Assembly (NCBI RefSeq): GCF_001514145.1
Contig: NZ_KQ948692.1
Location: forward strand, 1-42,010
From: Streptomyces canus
Lineage (GTDB): Bacteria; Actinomycetota; Actinomycetes; Streptomycetales; Streptomycetaceae
DNA: 42,010 nt
Direction of reading: 5' to 3'
Below, one piece after another: positions 8,384-16,873 of this stretch. The translations under genes and the position numbers were made by a program. How positions within the stretch are numbered: the first letter of the stretch is position 1; each line of letters opens with the position of its first letter. The notes beneath the pieces were generated by a model that saw nothing but the letters and a program-made list of their open reading frames with translations, was not told where the DNA came from and searched no databases.

Positions 8384-9280
8384 GTGATTCCTGACATCAG
8401 CGACATTCATGTCTTCCGCCAGGGCGCGCGCGAACAGAGCGCCTTGTTCCCCCGCGCGCTCCCAGGGCTGCCACGCGACACGTACGAGCGCGTCCCGGTG
8501 CCGACCGAGGCGGCCGTCGAGGAACTGATGCTGTACCGGCCGAAGAACGTGGCCGGGCCACTGCCGGTGTACCTCAACCTCCACGGGGGCGGCTTCGTGG
8601 TCGGCGACTGGCAGGCCGACGACCCGTACTGCCGGCTGCTGGCCGACACCGCCGGATGCGCCGTGATCAACCTCGATTACGTGCTCGCCCCCGAGCACCC
8701 GTTCCCGGCCGCCGTCGAACAGACCCATGCGCTCCTGGCCTGGCTGCACCGGCACGGCAGCGAACTGGGTCTGGACGGCGATCGACTCGTCGTCGGGGGA
8801 CACAGCGCGGGAGGCAACATCAGCGCGGCGGTCAGCCTCCTGGCCGTCGACCGCGCGCAGTTCCCGCTGCGTGGGCAGATCATCGACTACGCGCCACTCG
8901 ACCTCGCCACGAGCCCTTCGGCGAAACCGAACCCGGATCCGAGCCCCGACCCCGCGTTCGCGGAATTCCTCACCCGAGTCGCCGAACAGTTCAACGCCTG
9001 GTACCTGGCGACCGCGGCAGACGCTCACAATCCCCTCGCGTCACCGCTGCTGGCGCCGGACCTCACCGGCCTCCCGCCTGCTCTGGTGATCACCGCTGGC
9101 CATGACGCGCTCTGCGCCGAGGGAGACGCCTACGCCCGTCGGCTTCGCGAAGCCGACGTCGAGACCGAGCACATCTCCTACGCAGGTTGCCCGCACGCGT
9201 TCACGCACGTCGGTTCGGAGGACGCCGCCACGGACGCCTGGGACCGGATGGCGCGCTTCCTCGCCCGGGTACTGGCATGA
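8384..9280 (+). CDS. HSL-family alpha/beta hydrolase (carboxylesterase)
   Basis: Cytoplasmic esterase of 298 residues from the hormone-sensitive-lipase family. The GTG start follows AAGGAGA. It has the oxyanion-hole motif HGGG (residues 67-70), the nucleophile elbow GHSAGG (Ser141), the conserved LDYVLAPEHPFPAA segment, and the acid/base pair in ITAGHDAL (Asp241) and CPHAF (His271). The full catalytic set is therefore present. These enzymes cleave short acyl esters. With no signal peptide and a place directly behind a sugar importer, it probably deacylates an imported substrate. It overlaps the next gene by four bases (ATGA). An acyl-sugar substrate is my inference; detoxification of some other ester is the alternative. 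Confidence 0.9.
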   Translation: MIPDISDIHVFRQGAREQSALFPRALPGLPRDTYERVPVPTEAAVEELMLYRPKNVAGPLPVYLNLHGGGFVVGDWQADDPYCRLLADTAGCAVINLDYVLAPEHPFPAAVEQTHALLAWLHRHGSELGLDGDRLVVGGHSAGGNISAAVSLLAVDRAQFPLRGQIIDYAPLDLATSPSAKPNPDPSPDPAFAEFLTRVAEQFNAWYLATAADAHNPLASPLLAPDLTGLPPALVITAGHDALCAEGDAYARRLREADVETEHISYAGCPHAFTHVGSEDAATDAWDRMARFLARVLA

Positions 9281-10497
9281 CGTCCGAGATGGTCGGGCGT
9301 GAGGCGCCAGCGATTCACGGCGGGGCGGAGCCGGGCTTCGGGCGGATCGTCGACGTCTTCCGCGACAACTTCCGCGACCGGGGCGACGTCGGTGCCGGCT
9401 GCACCGTGTATGTGGACGGCCAAAAGGTCGTCGACATCTGGGCCGGAGTGGCCGATACGCGCACCGGCCGGGCATGGGACGAGCACACGGCCGCCGTCAT
9501 GTTCTCCTGCACCAAGGGAATCCTCGCGCTCTGTGTCTACCGGCTCGTCGAGGAGGGACGCCTCGACCTCGACGTGCCCCTCACGACCTACTGGCCGGAG
9601 TTCGCGGCTGCCGGCAAGCGCACCATCACCATGCGCCATGTGCTGGCCCACCGAGCAGGACTGCCCGCCCTCGAAGCGGATCTGGCCCGGGACGAGATCT
9701 GCGCCTGGGATCCCGCCATCCGGGCGTTGGAAGGCCAAGAGCCGATCTGGACCCCCGGCACCGCCCACTCCTACCACCCTGTCACCATCGGCTGGATCAC
9801 GGGCGAGGTGATCCGGCGGATCAGCGGCCTGACACCGGGCCGCTTCTTCCGCCAGACACTTGTCGAGCCGCTTGGGCTGGACATCTGGATCGGGCTCCCC
9901 GCGTCGGCCAGGCCAACGGTGGCCTGGATGGAGCCCCCGCTTCCGGACGAGGACACCCCGGTGACCCAGGCCGTCGCCGAGGTCCAGGCGACACCGGTCG
10001 TCAGGCAGGCCATGTCCATGGGGGGTGCGATGCCGTTCCCCACGGAGAACGGCATCGTCACGCTCAACGACCCGGCCCTGCAGGCCGCCGAGCTGCCCGG
10101 TGTGAACGGCATCGGTACTCCCCGATCGCTGGCACGTCTGTACGCCGGCTGTGTCACCGAGATCGCCGGCCCCCGCACCCTGAGCGCCCGGTCGGTGACC
10201 GATGCCCTGGTCCCGCAGTCGTGGGGGCAGATGGCGCTCGGCGATCCCGACCTCGGACAGCGGTGGGGAACCGGCTTCATGCTCTCCTCCCCGCCCTCGC
10301 GGCCCATGCTCAGCCCGCACAGCTTCGGCCACGACGGTGCGGGCGGCCAGCTCGGCTTCGCCGACGAGGGATACGGCGTCGGCTTCGCCTACCTCAGCAA
10401 CCAGATGGGCCCCGTTCTCGACCAACGAGCCAACGAGTTGACCCGTGCGCTGGGTGACTGCCTCGGCGCCCGCACACCTGCAGGGCCCGGACGGTAG
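9277..10497 (+). CDS. Serine hydrolase, beta-lactamase fold (EstB-like esterase)
   Basis: Cytoplasmic enzyme of 406 residues in the class C beta-lactamase/EstB family. The ATG at 9277 overlaps the upstream stop. It carries the SxxK motif SCTK (Ser77, Lys80), a plausible catalytic Tyr in HSYHP (Tyr166) and the C-terminal HDG triad (His352) followed by GAGGQLGF. Other family marks are the HVLAHRAGLP segment and TPGTAHSYH. Members without signal peptides are usually esterases or transesterases rather than antibiotic resistance proteins. A second, unrelated serine esterase in the same operon suggests acyl groups of two kinds or positions. It ends the tightly coupled part of the operon. Confidence 0.88.
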   Translation: MTSEMVGREAPAIHGGAEPGFGRIVDVFRDNFRDRGDVGAGCTVYVDGQKVVDIWAGVADTRTGRAWDEHTAAVMFSCTKGILALCVYRLVEEGRLDLDVPLTTYWPEFAAAGKRTITMRHVLAHRAGLPALEADLARDEICAWDPAIRALEGQEPIWTPGTAHSYHPVTIGWITGEVIRRISGLTPGRFFRQTLVEPLGLDIWIGLPASARPTVAWMEPPLPDEDTPVTQAVAEVQATPVVRQAMSMGGAMPFPTENGIVTLNDPALQAAELPGVNGIGTPRSLARLYAGCVTEIAGPRTLSARSVTDALVPQSWGQMALGDPDLGQRWGTGFMLSSPPSRPMLSPHSFGHDGAGGQLGFADEGYGVGFAYLSNQMGPVLDQRANELTRALGDCLGARTPAGPGR

Positions 10498-10733
10498 GAA
10501 CCCTCCCACCCGCGGCAGCGGCTCGACGTCTCGTCCGCGACGCCGATCAGGCAGCACGGTGACGAGAGCCTCCCGGCACAGATTCGGTGCTGGGGTCGGG
10601 AGACCCGTGGGGGACCGCATCACCTCGACCAGTCGACACGTACCACACTATGGAGCCGTTCTCCCATGACGAACCCTGAAAAGCCCGAGCGGGCCGGTCC
10701 GCGGGGCCGCCGCCGATATGGGGACTGCTGACC
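10498..10733 (+). other. Intergenic stretch with a possible 21-codon ORF
   Basis: These 236 bases separate the esterase from the phosphorylase. A small ORF, ATG 10666 to TGA 10731 (MTNPEKPERAG...), ends two bases before the phosphorylase ATG, which could couple translation of the two. Its high Arg/Pro content and weak ribosome site make it doubtful. No hairpin or second LacI operator is seen, so read-through from the operon is likely. Confidence 0.25.
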
Positions 10734-12257
10734 ATGGCCCATGCACATTCGCCCTCATCCGACGGCAGCCAGGGCTGCGGGCCCCAACTGATCGCCTATG
10801 CCGACCGTCTCGGCGGCTCCCTGCGTGGTCTCGCGGAACTGCTGCGCGGCCCGCTGGCAGGCGCCTTCGACGGCGTCCACATCCTCCCCTTCTACCGGCC
10901 CTACGACGGAGCCGATGCCGGATTCGACCCCGAGGACCACACCGAGCCAGATCCCCGCCTCGGGACCTGGCAGGACATCGAGTCACTGTCCGAAAGTCAC
11001 GTCGTCATGTCCGACGTCATCGTCAACCACGTATCGAGTCGCTCGCCCGGCTTCCGTGATGTCGTCGAACACGGCGACGCCTCACCGCACGCCGGCATGT
11101 ACCTCACACTCGGGTCCGTCTTCCCCGACGGCGTCACCGAGTCGGACCTGGCGAGGATCTACCGACCGCGCCCCGGCCTCCCCTTCACTGCGATGGCCCT
11201 GGGGGGCCGTCGACGGCTGGTGTGGACGACCTTCACTCCCGAGCAGATCGACCTCGACATCCGTCACCCGGGCACGTGGCGGTACCTCACGTCCGTCATC
11301 GACGCCCTGACAGACGCGGGAGTGCGACTGCTGCGGTTGGACGCCGTGGGCTACACCGGCAAGAGCCCCGGCACTGACTGCTTCATGACACCGGCCTCGT
11401 ATGACTTCGTCGCGAGGATCCGCGACTATGCGGCCTCTCGCGGGGCGAAGGTACTCCTGGAGATCCACGGTCACCACCGGCAGCAGATCGATATGGCGAA
11501 GAGGGTCGACTATGTGTACGACTTCGCGCTGCCTCCCCTCCTGATTCACGCCTTGACCAGCCACGACGGCGGACCACTGGCGCGGTGGCTCGAGATCCGA
11601 CCCACCAATGCCGTCACGGTCCTCGACACTCACGACGGGATCGGCGTCATCGACGCGGGCCCCAGCGGCGACGGGGCCGGCGATGACGGGCTCCTGGACG
11701 ATTCGCAACTCGACGCGCTCGTCGAGGCCATCCACACCAACAGTGGCGGGACCAGCCGACTCGCGACCGGGACCGCCGCGTCCAATCTGGACCTCTACCA
11801 GGTCAACTGCACTTTCCGGGACGCCCTCGGCGATGACGCGCGCTACCTGGCCGCCCGCCTGATGCAACTGTTCGTGCCCGGCATTCCCCAGGTCTATTAC
11901 GTGGGTCTGCTCGGCGGGCGGAACGACGTCACCCTCCTGGAACGCACGGCGGTCGGCCGGGACATCAACCGGCACCACTTCAGCCAGGCGGAGATCGATT
12001 CCGCGCTCGCCACCCCCCTGGTCGAGGCGCACCTGGCAGCCCTGAAGTTCCGCGCTCGCCACCCTGCCTTCCGCGGCGCCTTCACGTTCTCGGTCGACGA
12101 GCAGTATGTGGCACTGACGTGGCGCGACCGCGAACACCGGACGACTCTCACCGTGGACCTCTCCACGGCGGACGCGACCATCGAGGCCACAACGGCGATG
12201 GCGACCACAATGGTCGCCGACCCCTGGAAGCCCCAGCTCATGGGGCAGTTGTGGTAG
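10734..12257 (+). CDS. Sucrose phosphorylase-type GH13 enzyme
   Basis: Cytoplasmic glycoside phosphorylase of 507 residues (GH13 subfamily 18), close to the roughly 500 usual for the family. It would split sucrose, or a glucosylated relative, with phosphate to give glucose 1-phosphate. The start region QLIAYADRLGGSLRGL and VHILPFYRPYDGADAGFDP are typical. The nucleophile lies in RLLRLDAVGYTGK (Asp203), the acid/base in LLEIHGHH (Glu243) and the transition-state Asp in TVLDTHDGIGVIDAG (Asp298). The acid/base neighbourhood reads HGHH where I would expect a less His-rich segment, so acceptor specificity may differ (glucosylglycerol, glucosylglycerate or sucrose 6-phosphate are alternatives). The ATG follows GGGGA. 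It completes the importer-esterase cluster. Confidence 0.88.
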   Translation: MAHAHSPSSDGSQGCGPQLIAYADRLGGSLRGLAELLRGPLAGAFDGVHILPFYRPYDGADAGFDPEDHTEPDPRLGTWQDIESLSESHVVMSDVIVNHVSSRSPGFRDVVEHGDASPHAGMYLTLGSVFPDGVTESDLARIYRPRPGLPFTAMALGGRRRLVWTTFTPEQIDLDIRHPGTWRYLTSVIDALTDAGVRLLRLDAVGYTGKSPGTDCFMTPASYDFVARIRDYAASRGAKVLLEIHGHHRQQIDMAKRVDYVYDFALPPLLIHALTSHDGGPLARWLEIRPTNAVTVLDTHDGIGVIDAGPSGDGAGDDGLLDDSQLDALVEAIHTNSGGTSRLATGTAASNLDLYQVNCTFRDALGDDARYLAARLMQLFVPGIPQVYYVGLLGGRNDVTLLERTAVGRDINRHHFSQAEIDSALATPLVEAHLAALKFRARHPAFRGAFTFSVDEQYVALTWRDREHRTTLTVDLSTADATIEATTAMATTMVADPWKPQLMGQLW

Positions 12258-12288
12258 GCGGGGTCTTTGTGGTCCAGGACTGTGTGCA

Positions 12289-12336
12289 GGCGGTCACGAC
12301 GATGCCGTCGGCGGTGCGGGCGTCGCCGTGACCGCC
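12289..12336 (+). terminator. Hairpin at the end of the sugar cluster
   Basis: GGCGGTCACG and CGTGACCGCC pair perfectly over 10 bp, with further partial pairing inside the 28-nt loop. It starts 32 bases after the phosphorylase stop. Confidence 0.6.
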
Positions 12337-12861
12337 TCGGAGCCCTCGGTCATCGCGGGCGTCGCCCTGACAGGAACGTGCCGACGCGACACCGGCGCGG
12401 CGTTGAGGACAGCACCTGCCGCGGAAACCGCCAGCTGTCGTGGCCGCACGGAGTCCGGATCCGCCTGGCAGCGGGCAGGCACAGGGCGGTGACCAGCGCG
12501 GCAGCGGACAGCGCCGTGACCCGCGCCAGGTGGCCACTCGCAAGAGCGGGGAGGGATCGGGCACCGGAGCGGTCCGCGTCCGGCGAACTTCCTTTCCGTT
12601 TTCCCATGTTCACCGTCCGCTTCGGTTGGGGCTTCTTGCGACCGCTTCCCGCGAACCCGGCCGGGCCGTGCCTGCGATCTTCGCGGTCTCCGGGAGAAAG
12701 GGACATCGCCGTACTCCTGTGTCGGGGTGGAAGCTGTGCCACAACTCTTCTGCCGCGACATGGGTAGGCGCCTCAGCCGAACGGCCGGTGTTGCGTGTGC
12801 CGGTGGCGGGTGTCTCGCCCGAACGGTGGAGGAGACGCCCCGCGCCGGGCGGCGTGATCGT
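12337..12861. other. Stretch without a convincing gene
   Basis: Open frames on both strands are GC-driven. The least unlikely is a minus-strand frame starting MGKRKGSSPDADRS near 12607 with a hydrophobic patch (VTALSAAALVTALCLPAA), but I see no ribosome site or family motif. This may be decayed sequence upstream of the luxR remnant. Confidence 0.4.
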
Positions 12862-13075
12862 CGGCGGTTCTGCTGCTGGTGGCGCGGGGCCCGTCGAACG
12901 CGGAGACCGCCGCGACGCTGGTGGTGGCCGAGCAGACCGTCAAGACCCCATGGTTGCTCGCCAAGCTCGGTCCGCGACAGGGCCCGACTCGTTGCCATTG
13001 CCTACGAGCTGGCTGATCACCCCGGGCTTGCCCGCCTGACCCGCGCCCGGTGCGGCCGGCCGGCTCACAGACGAC
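12862..13075 (+). pseudogene. LuxR-family response regulator, degraded C-terminal remnant
   Basis: The bases encoding the HTH of the intact regulator at 23233 are recognisable here (TTCTGCTGCTGGT, TCGAACGCGGAG, GAGCAGACCGTCAAGACCC, GCCAAGCTCGGT), but indels scatter them over several frames. The receiver domain is missing altogether. Even the segment corresponding to the last codons and the region after the stop is conserved (CGCCTGACCCGCGCCCGG). It cannot make a regulator. It is the decayed first gene of copy A, whose partner methyltransferase at 13227 is intact. Confidence 0.8.
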
Positions 13076-13118
13076 ACCGCCCGACACCGCCCATGCCCAG
13101 ACCCGGCACGCCCTCGCT

Positions 13119-13149
13119 CCCAGGTGTGACACCGGAGTTGGCACCTGGG
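13119..13149. promoter_or_regulatory. Conserved inverted repeat upstream of methyltransferase, copy A
   Basis: CCCAGGTG and CACCTGGG form a perfect inverted repeat about 78 bases before the methyltransferase start. The same CCCAGGT/ACCTGGG pair occurs at the equivalent place in copy B with nearly the same spacing, although bases between differ. This fits an operator, possibly for the LuxR-type regulator encoded in the module. Confidence 0.6.
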
Positions 13150-13226
13150 TGTGACGTGCCGTCCCGGCCCCGCGCCCTACCGTCACCGAGCCCTGACCAA
13201 CCAGAACCGGTTTCCGCGGAGCGCGC

Positions 13227-13925
13227 ATGCACCAGACCATCGACATCGACCACATCATCCGCCTCTACCGCACCTACGCCCACGACCTCGACCAGGTCCG
13301 CGAGAAGCAGCGGGAGCTGCTCGCCCCGCCGACCTCGTTGAAAGCCCAACTCGATGACATCGAGGCGGAGATCACCTATCTCCTGCTGCGCGAGACTCGT
13401 CCGGAGACGGTGGTCGAGATCGGCACCTTCCACGGCTGGTCCACCACCTGGATTCTCCAGGCCGTGAAGGACAACGGCAGCGGCCACCTGTACTCGTACG
13501 ACATCGTGGATCACGTCGTGCGCAACGTCCCCGAGCAACTGTCCGCCGGGCGCTGGACGTTCACGCAGGGAGACGCCCGGGAGAACCTGGAGAAGATCCC
13601 GGACACCGCGGACTTCCTCTTCATCGACGCCGCGCACTCGGCGCGTTTCGCCCGCTGGTACATCCAGCACCTGCTGCCGCACATGCGGCCGGGCATACCC
13701 ATGTGCGTCCACGACGTCTTCCACGGCCGCAGGCCACTGCCGTTCACCGAGGGAGCGGTCGTCCTGCGCTGGCTCGCCGACCGGGAGAACGCCTACTTCA
13801 CCGCCTCCCGCGCCCACGCACCCGAGATGTATGACCGCCTGAACGACGTCAAACGAAACCTCACCCTGAGCCACCCCCTGAAGGACAGCCGGGACAACCC
13901 CATGATCTTCTTCACCCTGCGCTGA
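13227..13925 (+). CDS. Class I SAM-dependent methyltransferase
   Basis: Cytoplasmic methyltransferase of 232 residues. The ATG follows CGGAG. SAM-binding motif I is VVEIGTFHGWSTTWIL (residues about 54-69). The motif II/post-II acidic residues appear in LYSYDIVDH, and FLFIDAAHSARFARWY followed by HLLPHMRPG and CVHDVFHG is typical of the Methyltransf_24 / O-methyltransferase-like group, where Asp and His often line the acceptor site. The acceptor is unknown. Its upstream partner in copy A is a dead luxR; the intact luxR of copy B, 10 kb away, may now control it through the shared inverted repeat. A hairpin follows the stop. Confidence 0.85.
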   Translation: MHQTIDIDHIIRLYRTYAHDLDQVREKQRELLAPPTSLKAQLDDIEAEITYLLLRETRPETVVEIGTFHGWSTTWILQAVKDNGSGHLYSYDIVDHVVRNVPEQLSAGRWTFTQGDARENLEKIPDTADFLFIDAAHSARFARWYIQHLLPHMRPGIPMCVHDVFHGRRPLPFTEGAVVLRWLADRENAYFTASRAHAPEMYDRLNDVKRNLTLSHPLKDSRDNPMIFFTLR

Positions 13926-13931
13926 CGCCGT

Positions 13932-13986
13932 CCGGAGCGCACGGCTGCCGCACCGCCCCGACCGGTGAGCCGAGGGCCGTGCGCCG
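13932..13986 (+). terminator. Hairpin after the methyltransferase
   Basis: CCGG-a-GCGCACGGC pairs with GCCGTGCGCCGG (9 bp perfect plus CCGG/CCGG past one bulge) across a loop of about 31 nt, directly after the stop at 13925. Confidence 0.5.
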
Positions 13987-14130
13987 GCACTCCCACTGCC
14001 GTCTGCCGGGCCGGGCAACAGAAGTCCGGTCCTCCTTCGGACGGCGGCCTGATCCCGGTGCCGGCCGAGCACGCGTCATCGTGCGGCCGGAAGCAGCCCG
14101 CTGATGAGGAACGGCCCGTTTACCGGCTGC

Positions 14131-15005
14131 TCAGCCCAGTTCGGTCAGTCGTAGCGAGGCTTGGGCGGCGAAGGCCTCCATCCACTGTGAGGTGGCGCCC
14201 AGATGCGGCGAAATGATCACCGTGTCGTTGCCGAGCTCTGTGTACGGCTCGATGTCACGGAGGAAGGTGTCCAAGTCCCCTTCGGCGGCGCCCGAGTAGG
14301 TGACCGCCCGGCGGATGTCGTCGTAGTCGCGATCCGCCTCGTCGCAGTGCCTGCGCAGTACATCGAGCTTGTGCGCGACCTCCTCGGGCGAGGTGGCGAA
14401 GAGGTTGCAGGCGTCGGCGTACCGTGCGACGAGCCGCAGCGTCTTCTTCTCACCGCCGCCGCCGATCATGATCTTCGGATGCGGAGAGCTCACCGGCGAC
14501 GGTACGCAGCGGGTTTCGGCCAGCTGGTGGTGCCGGCCCTCGAAGGGACCGTTGTTGTCCGGGTCCCACATCTGCAGACAGATCCGCAGAGTCTCCTTCG
14601 GCCGTTCGAACCGCTCCGCGAGCGGCGGGTAGGGCACGCCCAGGCCGTGGTGCTCGCGGTCGTACCAGGCGGCGCCGATGCCGAGGGTGGCCCGGCCGCC
14701 GGACAGGGCGTCGAGCGTGGTGGCGACCTTGGCGAGAAGCCCGGGGTGACGGTACGTCACTCCGGTGACCAGGGCGCCCAGCCGCACCATGGAGGTGTGG
14801 GCGGCCAGGTAGGCCAGGGCTGTGCAGGCCTCCAGATGGGTGCCTCGGCTCCGCCGTTGAACTCCATCTGGAAGTAGTGGTCCATGACCGACAGCCGGCT
14901 CACGCCTGCCGCCTCCGCCGAGGCCCCCGCGGCGGCCAGTTCGGCGCGCAGTGCGCCGCTGCCCTGGGGGTGGTCGAACCGGTTGATGTGCACGCCTACG
15001 TGCAT
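14131..15005 (-). pseudogene. LLM-class F420-dependent oxidoreductase, frameshifted
   Basis: A luciferase-like, F420-using oxidoreductase of about 291 residues is encoded in two frames. The ATG at 15005 follows GGAGA. The first part, MHVGVHINRF to MDHYFQMEFNGGAEAP, breaks at about 14845 where one base is missing. The second frame continues with ACTALAYLAAHTSMVRLGALV, TYRHPGLLAKVATTLDALSG, LGIGAAWYDREHHGLGVPYP and KIMIGGGGEKKTLRLVARYA, to LTELG and a stop. All family landmarks (SMVRLG, YRHPGLLAK, GIGAAWY) are otherwise intact, so the shift is recent or a sequencing error. If real, the enzyme is inactive. Several Streptomyces secondary-metabolism and redox pathways use such enzymes; nothing nearby fixes the substrate. 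Confidence 0.82.
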
Positions 15006-15158
15006 GTCCGTCTCCGTTCGGTGCATGTACGGGCCTTCACCGAACCGGCGGAGTTCGCGCAACGGCGGCTTACGAAGCGTTCACGGGTGGGGACCCGCCA
15101 TCCGCCCGCGTGCGGTCGACCCACTCGGCCCCGCCCTGGTGGTGAGCGTGTGTCGCGA

Positions 15159-15182
15159 CCGCCGCCGCCCCAGCGGCGGCGG
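15159..15182. terminator. Strong hairpin between two remnants
   Basis: CCGCCGCCGC, loop CCCA, GCGGCGGCGG: a perfect 10-bp stem. It lies downstream of the MaoC-like remnant on the minus strand and is probably its terminator. Confidence 0.5.
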
Positions 15183-15261
15183 ACCGACGAGAAGGGGGTA
15201 TGGGCGGCGGACCCCTCCCGCTCAAGCGGCATACGGGTCCATCACGCCGCCCCGCCTTCAC

Positions 15262-15487
15262 CCAAGCCCGTCGGCCGGTGTTCCCAGAGCGTCTCCCTTC
15301 TGGACCTCCGTGACGATGGTGCCGGAGCCGTTGGTGAGGGGCCCGGCTGCGGACGACGGCGGTGCCGTCGTCGCGGGGGCGTATCTCCCACGATCTCCAT
15401 CGTGCCGTGCAACACGTCCCCTGGCCGGACCGGCGCCCGCATGCGCAGCGAGGTGATCTCCCGGCCGGCGATGACGAGACGTTGCAC
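15262..15487 (-). pseudogene. MaoC-like hot-dog dehydratase, C-terminal remnant
   Basis: Three minus-strand frames hold consecutive pieces of a hot-dog protein: VIAGREITSLRMRAPVRPGD then VLHGTMEIVGDTPP; RDDGTAVVRSRAP; and LTNGSGTIVTEVQKGDAL. The RxGD-x-L-x-G-T-x-E pattern followed by a strand ending TNxxG-x-x-V matches the second half of MaoC-type hydratases. The N-terminal half with the catalytic D/H is absent, and two frame changes separate the pieces. The resemblance is short, so the family call is moderate; a non-functional state is likely. Confidence 0.45.
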
Positions 15488-15529
15488 TCCGGCCTCGTCG
15501 CTCTCCTCCGCAGTCGCACGGCAGCCGTG

Positions 15530-16852
15530 TCAGTGGGCTCCGGCTCCCAGCGTTCCGCCGCCGTCGGAGGGCGCCTGTGGTGCGGTGCGCCGGGCGACTA
15601 CGGCCAGCGCCGCGACCGTCACGGCGAGGAGCAGCGGGTGCTCGACCAGCCACGTCTGGATGCCTTCGAAGGGGTCGGAGGATGTCAGGGCGGCGCGTTC
15701 GAGCGTCCAGGAGACCGAGAACAGCAGGCCGGTCAGGGCCACCCCGACGCGGAACGCGGGATAGAGGGCGGTGCGGGCCAGGACGATCAGGGAGGGCATC
15801 ATCAGAGCGACGACGAGAAGCTGGGTCAGCTCGATGCCCAGGTTGAAGCCCAGCAGCGTGGTCACGAGCGAGCCGCGGTCGAGACCGAGGTCGCCGATCA
15901 GGGAGGCGAACGCCAGGCCGTGGACGAGACCGAAACCGGCTGCGATGAGTACCTCGCCGCGGGCCACCAGGGGGCGTAGGGCATGGACCGCGGACACCGC
16001 GATCGACAGGGCGATCAGGGTCTCGACCGGGCGGGTCGGCACGTCGATCACCTCGGTGGCCGCCAGCGCCAGGGTGAGCGAGTGGCCGATGGCGAACGCG
16101 GTGACGACATGGACGACGCGGACGACGCTGCGGCGCGCTGAAAGGGCCGCACGCCATCGGCCCCCTGCGGCCACCAGTGGGGCCGGGATGAGCAGCATGA
16201 GCAGGAACAGCAGGTGGTCGGCGCCCTCGCCGACGTGCTCGATGCCCAGACCGGCGGTCGTCGCGAAGCCTCGTAGCCATGAGCCTTCGCCCGCCTGGAC
16301 TTCGAGGCTCTTGGTGTCGAAGTCGACGACCCCGAGGGTCTCGGCGTCGTCGGTCTTCAGGATGCCGCGGTCGAAGTCGTACCGGACGGTGACGACGACC
16401 TTGTGGGTCAGCAGTTCCTCGACGATGACGTCGTAGCGGAGGCGGAAGTTGGTGACCCGGCCGTCGGGTGGGCGGAGTCCGAGCGGATAGACGAGGTGCG
16501 CCACCCCGTCGATCGTGCGGACCGACCCGGTGCCGAGCGTGACGGCCCAGGGCCGGTGGTCGTCGCCGACGGCCGCGATGTGCTCGGCGGTGTAGCGCTT
16601 GAGGAACGTCAGGTCGGCGCCGAGGACGCTCGCTCGGGTGAGCTCCCGGTCCACGGCGACGGCCAGGCGGTCGACGGGCAGCTGCACCTCCCCCTCGACC
16701 CGGTCCTCGCGGACGTCGAGGAGGACGGCGGAGGCGCTCATCGGATGGGCGCCGGCCGGCGACGCGAGGCCGCCGACCAGCATGAGTGCCGCGAGCAGGA
16801 ACACCGGCAGCAGACGTTCCGCCGGTGTACGTGCGGGCAGGAGACGGGGCAC
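15530..16852 (-). CDS. HupE/UreJ-family membrane protein
   Basis: Membrane protein of 440 residues starting at GTG with GAGGGAG upstream. A signal peptide (LLPVFLLAALMLVGGLASPAGA) is followed by an extracytoplasmic domain of about 190 residues, then seven or so membrane helices. The HupE/UreJ signatures are present: GIEHVGEGADHLLFLLMLL with conserved His and Asp, AFAIGHSLTLALA, GLVHGLAFASLIGDLGL and GFNLGIELTQL. In the family these histidines are thought to bind a metal, classically nickel, but members with this fused outer domain occur outside hydrogenase and urease loci and their role is unknown. The gene follows the DUF3500 lipoprotein by 21 bases, so the two form an operon and probably one envelope complex. 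Confidence 0.85.
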   Translation of the reverse strand: MPRLLPARTPAERLLPVFLLAALMLVGGLASPAGAHPMSASAVLLDVREDRVEGEVQLPVDRLAVAVDRELTRASVLGADLTFLKRYTAEHIAAVGDDHRPWAVTLGTGSVRTIDGVAHLVYPLGLRPPDGRVTNFRLRYDVIVEELLTHKVVVTVRYDFDRGILKTDDAETLGVVDFDTKSLEVQAGEGSWLRGFATTAGLGIEHVGEGADHLLFLLMLLIPAPLVAAGGRWRAALSARRSVVRVVHVVTAFAIGHSLTLALAATEVIDVPTRPVETLIALSIAVSAVHALRPLVARGEVLIAAGFGLVHGLAFASLIGDLGLDRGSLVTTLLGFNLGIELTQLLVVALMMPSLIVLARTALYPAFRVGVALTGLLFSVSWTLERAALTSSDPFEGIQTWLVEHPLLLAVTVAALAVVARRTAPQAPSDGGGTLGAGAH

Positions 16853-16873
16853 GGTGAGGCTCCCTCGCTCCGG

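Larger units (their letters stand above)
12862..13340 (+). repeat. Duplicated luxR-methyltransferase segment, copy A
   Basis: This segment matches 23728-24240 with small indels. Shared parts include the luxR HTH coding region, the LTRAR-coding tail, the inverted repeat before the methyltransferase, the shared CGGAGCGCGCATGCACCAGA start region and the first 35 or so codons of the methyltransferase. Similarity ends in the middle of the methyltransferase N-terminus. Confidence 0.8.

Noticed and set aside
7354..8406. 350-codon minus-strand frame opposite the second permease
   Set aside because: It is rich in His/Asp/Arg and low in hydrophobic residues, the mirror image of a membrane protein, with no start signals.
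12706..12725. An inverted 17-18-base match (ACATCGCCGTACTCCTG) to bases near 23143-23160
   Set aside because: Too short to interpret, in the opposite orientation to the larger duplication, and without a second copy nearby.
12294..12998. 234-codon minus-strand frame over the luxR remnant region
   Set aside because: No recognisable domain, and the plus strand carries clear traces of a decayed luxR here.
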